Shown here: positions 40,060-46,095 of the stretch, piece by piece
Layout: each line of letters starts with the position of its first letter
How positions within the stretch are numbered: the stretch's first letter is position 1
NCBI GenBank assembly: GCA_007695225.1
Contig: REED01000114.1
Span: 1 to 46,095 of the forward strand
Source: Gemmatimonadales bacterium
GTDB lineage: Bacteria > Gemmatimonadota > Gemmatimonadetes > Longimicrobiales > Gaopeijiaceae
Direction of reading: 5' to 3'
DNA: 46,095 nt
Made by a program: the position numbers and the translations under genes
Notes under the pieces: model-generated
Told to the model about the DNA's origin: nothing
Database searches by the model: none
What the model saw: only the letters and a program-made list of their open reading frames with translations

Positions 40060-41799
40060 ATGAACTCCGAATCCCGCTTCGTCCTGGCTGTCGTCCTCAT
40101 GCTGGCGGTTCTGGTGGGAACGAGCCTGCTCTTCCCTCCTGGCCCCTCCGACGACGTCCCCGAGGCGCCCAGGGACGAGAGGGTGGAGGACATGGACCCG
40201 GCCCCAGCCCCCGACCGGGAGGCCGAGGCCCCTGGGGTGGGAGTGGTGGATGACCCGCCGAGACTTCCGGAACTCACGGAGACGGGCCCCATTCCCGAGG
40301 TGGCCGCCCCGGATCTGGCGCAGGTCCCTGAGCGCCTTGTCCGGGTCGAGGGCCCCCTCTACACCTTCACCTTCTCGAACATCGGGGCGTCGGCCCGATC
40401 GGTGGAACTCCCGCGCTTCGAGTCATTTACACGGCCGGGCCCGGTGGAGCTGGTGGCCGACAGCGATGCCGGTGTTCTGGGCTCCCGCGTTGTGGTGGGT
40501 GCCGACACGGTGGATCTTCGACGGCTTGCCTTCGAGGTGGAGCCCGCCGAAGGTCTGGCGCTGGCCGAGGGAGGACCCCCTGAGAGCCTGACGTTCCGCT
40601 ATACCCATCCCACCGAACCCTTCTCCTTCGAGGTCCGTTACACCTTCGATCCCGACGCGTACGTCGTGCAGGTCTCGGGTCGGGCCCGAGGACTGGAGCG
40701 CGGGCTTCTCGTGACGGGACTGGGCCCGGGGCTGGCCTTCAACGAAGCCGATGTAAACCAGGAGCGGGGGGCCATGGAGTATGTGGCCAACCACCTCCAG
40801 GAAGGGATCCGGACCCAGGGACTCACCGATATCCAGCGGACACGGGTGGATGACGGCCCGTTCCGCTGGGTGGCCGTGAAAAGCCGGTATTTCGTCATGG
40901 CCGTACTCCCCGCCCTGGATCCCGGCGGTGCCGAATTTCTGGGGGGAGTGGTGGCTCAGGAATGGGGGGAGGATGATGATCCGGCCCAGGTGGCGGTGAC
41001 GCAGTCACTGGCCACCGGGGGCACCTTCGCCTATCGCCTCCTGGCGGGCCCCCAGGACTACGCGCTCCTCTCTTCCCTGGGCCATGACCTTCAAGAGGTG
41101 AATCCGGTGGGCTGGCGGCCCCTGCGCCCCATCCTGCGCCCCTTTGTGGCGGTGGTCATGTGGGTTCTCGTTTTCTTCCACGAGAATCTGGATATCGGGT
41201 ACGGTTGGGTCCTCATCCTGTTCGGGGTGCTGATGAGGGTCGTTCTCTTCCCCCTCTATCACAAGGCCATGCGGGCGCAGCTTCGCAACATGGCCGTCCA
41301 ACCCCTGCTGAAGGACATCCAGACCCGCTACAAGGACAACCCGGAGAAGATGCAGAAGGAGCTGATGAAGCTCTACAAGGAACATGGGTTCAACCCCTTG
41401 GCCGGCTGCTGGCCCATGCTCCTTCCTTTTCCGATCCTCATCGCGCTCTTCTTCGTCTTCCAGAATACGATCGAGCTCCGGGGGGTCCCCTTCGCATGGC
41501 TGCCGGACCTGGCCGCGAAGGATCCCATCTTCGTTCTCCCGGTGCTTCTGGGGATCTCCATGTTCCTCATCCAGTGGATCTCCATGAGGACCATCGAGGA
41601 TCTCAACCCCCAGATGAAGCTCATGATGTGGGCCCTTCCGGTGGGGATGGTGGTGATCTTCGCGAACTTCCCCTCCGGTCTGAACCTGTACTACCTGACG
41701 GCAAACCTGGCCACGCTTCCCCAGTCCTGGTGGATTGCGAACGAGCGAAAGAAGGTGCAGGCCAAGGGCCCCCCCGCGCCGGTGGAAGCGTCCTCCTGA
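40060..41799 (+). CDS. yidC: YidC/Oxa1 membrane protein insertase
   Basis: Inner-membrane insertase, 579 residues. N-terminal anchor FVLAVVLMLAVLVGTSLLFPP, a Pro/Glu-rich linker, then the large periplasmic beta domain (about 90-330, PLYTFTFSNIGASARSVELPRF) of Gram-negative YidC. The conserved five-helix core follows from about 360: NLDIGYGWVLILFGVLMRVVLFPLYHKAMRAQLRNMAVQPLLKDIQ, GFNPLAGCWPMLLPFPILIALFFVFQNTIELRG and FPSGLNLYYLTANLATLPQSWW. The functional Arg is in VLMRVVLFPL. The long periplasmic domain confirms a diderm host. Its stop codon lies inside a long hairpin that reaches the mnmE ribosome-binding site. Confidence 0.97.
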   Translation: MNSESRFVLAVVLMLAVLVGTSLLFPPGPSDDVPEAPRDERVEDMDPAPAPDREAEAPGVGVVDDPPRLPELTETGPIPEVAAPDLAQVPERLVRVEGPLYTFTFSNIGASARSVELPRFESFTRPGPVELVADSDAGVLGSRVVVGADTVDLRRLAFEVEPAEGLALAEGGPPESLTFRYTHPTEPFSFEVRYTFDPDAYVVQVSGRARGLERGLLVTGLGPGLAFNEADVNQERGAMEYVANHLQEGIRTQGLTDIQRTRVDDGPFRWVAVKSRYFVMAVLPALDPGGAEFLGGVVAQEWGEDDDPAQVAVTQSLATGGTFAYRLLAGPQDYALLSSLGHDLQEVNPVGWRPLRPILRPFVAVVMWVLVFFHENLDIGYGWVLILFGVLMRVVLFPLYHKAMRAQLRNMAVQPLLKDIQTRYKDNPEKMQKELMKLYKEHGFNPLAGCWPMLLPFPILIALFFVFQNTIELRGVPFAWLPDLAAKDPIFVLPVLLGISMFLIQWISMRTIEDLNPQMKLMMWALPVGMVVIFANFPSGLNLYYLTANLATLPQSWWIANERKKVQAKGPPAPVEASS

Positions 41800-41826
41800 A
41801 CCCTCCATGGGGAGGGTTCAGGAGGA
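41791..41826 (+). promoter_or_regulatory. 16-bp perfect hairpin over the yidC stop and mnmE ribosome-binding site
   Basis: TCCTCCTGAACCCTCC (41791-41806) pairs perfectly with GGAGGGTTCAGGAGGA (41811-41826) around a 4-base ATGG loop. The 5' arm holds the yidC stop TGA, and the 3' arm runs into the AGGAGGAGGA that precedes the mnmE ATG at 41837. There is no U-tract, so it is not a standard terminator. It would hide part of the Shine-Dalgarno unless ribosomes finishing yidC open it. Confidence 0.75.
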
Positions 41827-41836
41827 GGAACCGGAA

Positions 41837-43264
41837 ATGAGCCCTGGGATGAACCCAGCCCGTATCGGCGAGGAGGTACCGGCCGACTTGACGCCGGATA
41901 CCATCGTGGCCCGGTCCACTCCCCCGGGGAGGGGTGCCATGGCTGTGATTCGTCTGTCGGGCGGGGACGCGGCGAGGATTCTGGAAAGCCTCACCCATGC
42001 ATCGGTCCCGTCCCCTCGGCGTGTGGAACTCAGAGTGCTCCGGGCGCCCTCAGGGGACCAGTTGCTGGATCAGGCGCTGGTCACCTTCTTCCCCGGACCG
42101 GACTCCTACACGGGCGAGGACGTGGTGGAGATCTCGACCCATGGCGGTGTTCTGGTGCCGGAGCTGGTTCTCGGGGCCTGTGAGGCGCTGGGGGCGCGCC
42201 GGGCCACCGCCGGGGAGTTCACGCGACGCGCCTATCTCAATGGGAAGCTGGACCTTCTCCAGGTCGAGGCAGTGCAGGATCTCATCGAGGGGCGGAGTCG
42301 TGCGGGGCATCGGGCGGCCATTCACCAGCTCGAGGGAGGTCTCTCGAATCGGGTTGTGGAGATTCGTCAGGGGCTCATCCGTCTGGAGGTTCTGCTGGCC
42401 CATCACCTGGACTTCCCTGATGAGGACGAGCCCCCAACGCCCCTTTCCCATATTGGGGCCGAGGCGATCCGATTGCTCCGCCGGGTGGAGGGGCTGCTGG
42501 AACTGGCGCCGGAAGGGATTCTTCTTCGGGAAGGTGCGCTGGTCGTGCTTGCGGGGCCGCCGAATGCCGGAAAGTCTTCTCTGTTCAATCTCCTCGTGGG
42601 CGAGGAAAGGGCGATTGTAACCCCGGAACCCGGCACGACCAGGGACGCCGTGGAAGCCACGGTCTCCCTCGATGGATTTCCCTTTCGGTTGGTGGATACC
42701 GCTGGGCTTCGGGAAGCGCCCGGGGTGGTAGAGCGGCTGGGTGTAGAGGTGGCCCGGCGATACCTGTCGTCTGCCGAGGTGGTCCTCTACTGTCATCCCG
42801 CGGATGAACGGTGGGACGATGCGGGGGTGGGGTTCCTGGAAGACCTGGGGGACCGACGGATTCTATTGTTACGGACGTGCTCGGATCGAGGCGACAAGGT
42901 GGAGGACGAAGCGGAATGGGTGGGACGGCTGGACCCTGCAAGGCAGGGCTTCTCCCTTCGGGTGTCGGCACGGACGGGGGAGGGGGTGCCGGAACTCCGG
43001 GAGGCGCTGAGAAACCTCGTGTTTGGGGGTATCGGGGGGGGGGAGGATGAGCCCCTGGTGACCCGGGAGCGCCACAGGCGCCGCCTGCAGAGGGCGGCCA
43101 GCGGGATCGACAGCTTTCGGAGGGCGCTGGAGGATGGAGTTCCCGCGGACGTGGCGGGGGTGCACCTGCATGATGCCGCCATGGAGCTGGAGGAACTGGT
43201 GGGGCCGGTGGATCCCGAGGAGGTGTTGGAGCATCTCTTCGCCTCATTTTGTATTGGTAAGTAG
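41837..43264 (+). CDS. mnmE: tRNA modification GTPase MnmE
   Basis: With MnmG it makes the cmnm5 group on wobble U34 of tRNAs. Of 475 residues: N-terminal folate-binding domain ([62 protein letters not shown]), a G domain ([12 protein letters not shown] near 240-251, GTTRD, DTAG) and the C-terminal helical domain ending FCIGK with catalytic Cys472. The G4 motif, normally NKxD, reads TCSD here (near residue 350), so guanine recognition may be altered. AGGAGGAGGA precedes the ATG; an in-frame ATG in the hairpin loop (41807) is an alternative. Confidence 0.96.
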   Translation: MSPGMNPARIGEEVPADLTPDTIVARSTPPGRGAMAVIRLSGGDAARILESLTHASVPSPRRVELRVLRAPSGDQLLDQALVTFFPGPDSYTGEDVVEISTHGGVLVPELVLGACEALGARRATAGEFTRRAYLNGKLDLLQVEAVQDLIEGRSRAGHRAAIHQLEGGLSNRVVEIRQGLIRLEVLLAHHLDFPDEDEPPTPLSHIGAEAIRLLRRVEGLLELAPEGILLREGALVVLAGPPNAGKSSLFNLLVGEERAIVTPEPGTTRDAVEATVSLDGFPFRLVDTAGLREAPGVVERLGVEVARRYLSSAEVVLYCHPADERWDDAGVGFLEDLGDRRILLLRTCSDRGDKVEDEAEWVGRLDPARQGFSLRVSARTGEGVPELREALRNLVFGGIGGGEDEPLVTRERHRRRLQRAASGIDSFRRALEDGVPADVAGVHLHDAAMELEELVGPVDPEEVLEHLFASFCIGK

Positions 43265-43317
43265 CTGAGGCGGACGTGCGGGCACACGGGGAACCGGGGG
43301 ACAGAGGAGGAGGGACG

Positions 43318-43635
43318 ATGGAGAACGAGAGGTCCGGGGATGGTTCCAAAGCGGGGCGAGGATGGCGGGTGGAAGGGCGGGTGCAAGGAGTGGGGTTCCG
43401 GTGGTTCGTCCAGGAGAAGGCCACCCGCCTGGGACTCGCCGGGTGGGTCCGGAATGAGGCCGATGGGTCGGTGCGTGTGGAGGCGCGAGGGAGTCCGGAA
43501 GCCATGGCTCGGTTGGAGGAAGCGCTGGCGGTCGGGCCCCCCTCGGCGGAGGTACGTGGAGTGAAAGAGGTACCGAGTCGGCCTGTGGAAGAAGGGGAGG
43601 GGTTCGAAATCCGCCATCAGGGGGCGAGTCGGTGA
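43318..43635 (+). CDS. acyP: Acylphosphatase
   Basis: A small enzyme that hydrolyses acyl phosphates, 105 residues. The family motif is clear: [44 protein letters not shown], with the catalytic Arg in GVGFR and the catalytic Asn in GWVRN, then [12 protein letters not shown]. The ATG follows AGAGGAGGAGGG. It sits between mnmE and mnmG, which is not its common place, and its TGA overlaps the mnmG GTG start. Confidence 0.95.
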   Translation: MENERSGDGSKAGRGWRVEGRVQGVGFRWFVQEKATRLGLAGWVRNEADGSVRVEARGSPEAMARLEEALAVGPPSAEVRGVKEVPSRPVEEGEGFEIRHQGASR

Positions 43636-45554
43636 AGGAAACCTTCGGAGTGATCGTCATCGGAGGGGGACATGCCGGCGTGGAAGCGGCGGCGGCCTCG
43701 GCGCGCCTGGGCGTTGAGACCCTGCTCATCAGTCCGGACCTGGAACGTCTTGGACAGATGAGCTGCAACCCGGCGATTGGGGGTGTTGCCAAGGGGGTCG
43801 TGGCTCGGGAGGTAGACGCCTTGGGGGGGATCATGGGACGGGCCACCGACGCGACCCGGATCCACTTCCGGATGTTGAACCGATCCAAGGGACCGGCCGT
43901 CTGGGGCCCGCGCGCCCAGTGTGATCGGAGCCGGTATCCGGTGGTGGTGCGTCGGTTGCTCCAGGAGCTCCCCGGATTGGCTCTCTTTCAGGACCTGGTG
44001 GCGGGGCTGGAGATGGACGGCGAGGCGGTGGCGGGTGTGCGAACCCGTTCGGGTCATACCTTCCTTGCCCCTTCGGTGGTGGTGACGGCAGGGACCTTCC
44101 TTCGGGGAAGGATCCATGTAGGGGGAGAGGGATCTGTGGGAGCGGGCCGGGCCGGCGAGGCCCCCTCGGTGGCCCTCGCCGAGGTTTTGGAAGCGGGGGG
44201 CCTCCAGGTGGAACGGTTCAAGACGGGAACCCCTCCCCGCGTGGATGGGCGCTCGGTGGACTTCTCGCGTCTGGAGGAACAGCCGGGGGACGGAGAGGAC
44301 TACCGTTTCAGTGCATACGTGCGAGAGAACCGCCTGGAAGAGCGCCTGTGCTGGGTAACGCGGACCGGGGAGGCGCTCACCAAGGTCATCGAGACACACC
44401 TTCACCGAAGTGCCCTTTACGGGGGAGAGATCTCGGGGCGGGGCCCGCGTTACTGCCCCTCCATCGAGGACAAGGTGGTGCGGTTTCCCCACGCCAGGGG
44501 TCACCAGGTGTTTCTGGAACCTGAGGGGGTGGAGTCGTCTGAGTTGTACGTGAATGGGCTCTCCACCTCACTTCCGGCGGAAGTACAGGTGGAGTTCCTC
44601 CGTACCGTGCCTGGCCTGGAGGAGGCCCGGATCACCCGGATGGGCTACGCCATCGAATACGATTATTTCCCTCCGACGCAGTTGCGGCACACCCTTGAGG
44701 CTCGGAGTGTGCCGGGGCTGTTTCTGGCCGGGCAGGTGAATGGAACAACGGGGTATGAGGAAGCCGCCGGACAGGGCGTGGTGGGGGGCGTGAACGCCGC
44801 ACTGCGGACTCGGGGTGAGCCCCCTTTCATCTTGGGCCGGGATCAGGCCTATATCGGAATCCTGATCGATGACCTGGTGACCCGGGGCGTCGATGAGCCC
44901 TACCGGCTTTTCACTTCGAGGGCGGAGTTCAGGCTTCTCCTCCGTCAGGACAATGCTGTTGAGCGGTTGGGTCCTCTTGCGCGTGCGCGGGGACTTCTCA
45001 CCGAGGGGCAGGTGGAGGCTCTCGAGGAACGGGAGGAGAAGGGGGCCGCGTTGCGGCGATGGTTCCAGGGCAAGGGATTCAGCGCGGAGGAGGTGAACCC
45101 CACGCTCCGCTCCATCCCGTCGGCCACCGTGGAGGGTGTCGTCCGGGCAGCGGAACTGCTGCGCCGGCCGGAAGTCAAGGGCGCCGACCTCCTGGCGCTG
45201 GATGTTTCACCAAGGGAGGAATGGGATGGGGAGCTGGTTCAGGCGGTCGAGGTCGAGGTCAAGTACGAAGGGTACGTCAGGCGGGAGCGCGAACGGGCCG
45301 CACGAGTGCGGGAGCAAGCGGGAGTCCGCCTGCCCCCTGAACTGCCCTATCTCGAGCTGCAGACGCTTTCCATGGAGGCCCGTGAGAAGCTGGAGCGGAC
45401 ACGACCGGAGGACCTTAGCCAGGCGGGCCGGATTCCCGGTGTGACCCCTGCGGACGTGCAGAATCTACTCATGGAGGTACGGCGGTGGCGTAGCGGGAGG
45501 GGGAGGGAGGGACCGGGGGCCGACGAAGAAGGCCCGGGGCCGAAGGCAGGTTGA
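43632..45554 (+). CDS. mnmG: tRNA uridine-5-carboxymethylaminomethyl synthesis enzyme MnmG
   Basis: FAD-dependent partner of MnmE in wobble-uridine modification, 640 residues. FAD-binding [21 protein letters not shown] near the N-terminus, [74 protein letters not shown]-like segment ([17 protein letters not shown]), [31 protein letters not shown] and [16 protein letters not shown] are all present. The C-terminal helical domain ends with a Gly/Glu-rich tail. The GTG start overlaps the acyP stop (GTGA). rsmG, the usual next gene, is not in the remaining 540 bases. Confidence 0.97.
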   Translation: MKETFGVIVIGGGHAGVEAAAASARLGVETLLISPDLERLGQMSCNPAIGGVAKGVVAREVDALGGIMGRATDATRIHFRMLNRSKGPAVWGPRAQCDRSRYPVVVRRLLQELPGLALFQDLVAGLEMDGEAVAGVRTRSGHTFLAPSVVVTAGTFLRGRIHVGGEGSVGAGRAGEAPSVALAEVLEAGGLQVERFKTGTPPRVDGRSVDFSRLEEQPGDGEDYRFSAYVRENRLEERLCWVTRTGEALTKVIETHLHRSALYGGEISGRGPRYCPSIEDKVVRFPHARGHQVFLEPEGVESSELYVNGLSTSLPAEVQVEFLRTVPGLEEARITRMGYAIEYDYFPPTQLRHTLEARSVPGLFLAGQVNGTTGYEEAAGQGVVGGVNAALRTRGEPPFILGRDQAYIGILIDDLVTRGVDEPYRLFTSRAEFRLLLRQDNAVERLGPLARARGLLTEGQVEALEEREEKGAALRRWFQGKGFSAEEVNPTLRSIPSATVEGVVRAAELLRRPEVKGADLLALDVSPREEWDGELVQAVEVEVKYEGYVRRERERAARVREQAGVRLPPELPYLELQTLSMEAREKLERTRPEDLSQAGRIPGVTPADVQNLLMEVRRWRSGRGREGPGADEEGPGPKAG

Positions 45555-45774
45555 GTTCGACGCCGCTAAATCCACGACTCCCCGGGCGCCGCTGTCTCCA
45601 CCGTACATCCGACCCCGGGCCTTGAGCCGGTGACCGCACACCATGGCGGGAAACCGGAACCACTGGAACCGGGCCGATCTCTTGAAGGCTGATGAAGAAG
45701 TACAGGGACCACCGAGCAGGGGTCTCATGCGACCCAAACGGGATGCGCTTGGGTCGCGCAAGCCACCTTCACCC
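45555..45774. other. Intergenic DNA with repeat copy C and a palindrome
   Basis: No gene is supported between mnmG and the element at 45775. Copy C of the dispersed repeat (GAAGGCTGATGAAGAAGTAC) starts at 45684. A hairpin with arms GCGACCCAA and TTGGGTCGC lies near 45729-45757. A related CTGGGTCGCGCAAG segment recurs at 46039-46052 inside the element. Confidence 0.6.
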
Positions 45775-46095
45775 TAGAAGGCCGTTGAAGAAGTAGAGGG
45801 GCCGCCGTTGGGAGCGCCGGACCACCGCTACGCGGCGGTGCCCCCCGCTACGTAGGCGGCCCGTCGAAGACATAGCAGTAGCTACGTCGAGGCGGGCCAA
45901 CGACCGAGGCGGGCCCCTGCCGCCCCAACCCGAAGGGGGAAGGGGGGTTGCGGCCCTGGATCTTCGTTGGGCCGCTTCACCGATGCTACCGCATCGCTGT
46001 CGGCGCCCCGCCTCGACCGGGCACCCAAGCGCGTCGCGCCTGGGTCGCGCAAGACCCCTTCCCGGTGGCCCCTCTACTTCTTCAACGGCCTTCTA
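45775..46095. mobile_element. MITE-like element with perfect 29-bp terminal inverted repeats
   Basis: The first 29 bases (45775-45803, beginning TAGAAGGCCGTTGAAG) are the exact reverse complement of the last 29 bases of the window (46067-46095), and the match continues inwards with one mismatch. The 321-bp interior has no coding frame and holds nested palindromes (GTCGAGGCGGG with CCCGCCTCGAC, and GGCCAACGA with TCGTTGGGCC). This is the form of a non-autonomous miniature transposable element. The ends resemble the GGCTGTTGAA-type ends of some IS families (recollection). The right boundary coincides with the window edge, so it may extend further. Confidence 0.7.

Noticed and set aside
45465-45761. 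98-codon minus-strand frame after mnmG
   Set aside because: It overlaps the mnmG end and repeat copy C; no ribosome-binding site or family likeness.

Overview
The window looks like a chromosomal segment of a high-GC Gram-negative bacterium, most probably a member of Gemmatimonadota. The evidence is a SusC/SusD outer-membrane pair whose SusC has a carboxypeptidase-regulatory-like N-terminus of the type common in that phylum, lipobox signals, C-terminal-Phe outer-membrane barrels, many ATGA operon overlaps, and a replication-origin locus. The phylum call is inference from protein style, not from a marker search.

Layout. (1) 1-8.4 kb, minus strand: susD and susC behind a TTGACA promoter, then a DUF1707/LiaF-like protein, a YtcJ-like amidohydrolase and an M20 peptidase in an overlapping operon. 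(2) 8.7-11.9 kb: a 57-codon membrane sORF, a seven-iron ferredoxin, then an HD-like protein, an alpha/beta hydrolase, a PduO-type cobalamin adenosyltransferase and a small hypothetical. (3) 12.1-15.1 kb, plus strand: an HTH/zinc-ribbon membrane protein, an HD phosphohydrolase, a DsbA-like lipoprotein and a second exported protein. (4) 15.2-21.7 kb: a HAD phosphatase and a TetR regulator with an acidic repeat tail, divergent from an AraC regulator coupled to a large SARP/AAA/TPR regulator. (5) 21.7-25.3 kb, apparently AT-richer in part: a membrane HD-GYP protein preceded by a tiny ORF with a perfect Shine-Dalgarno, two conserved hypotheticals and a tandem repeat. (6) 25.4-29.3 kb: tRNA-Asn, EgtB, a lone receiver protein, thioesterase, SufE and a phosphopantetheinyl transferase. 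(7) 29.4-35.6 kb, minus strand: a tight operon of a PrcB-C lipoprotein, histidine kinase, sigma-54 response regulator, periplasmic coiled-coil protein and outer-membrane barrel. (8) 35.6-45.6 kb: pyrE, then the origin locus: dnaN and dnaA on the minus strand and rpmH-rnpA-yidD-yidC-mnmE-acyP-mnmG on the plus strand. (9) 45.6-46.1 kb: a MITE-like palindromic repeat element whose end sequence recurs three more times in the window.

The strongest points for follow-up are a textbook DnaA-trio origin between dnaN and dnaA; the 20-residue Trp-rich ORF with a 13-nt anti-16S Shine-Dalgarno directly upstream of the HD-GYP gene; the five-gene envelope-signalling operon; a 16-bp hairpin joining the yidC stop to the mnmE ribosome-binding site; and the dispersed repeat family with perfect 29-bp terminal inverted repeats. 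No CRISPR array, prophage or complete insertion sequence was seen.
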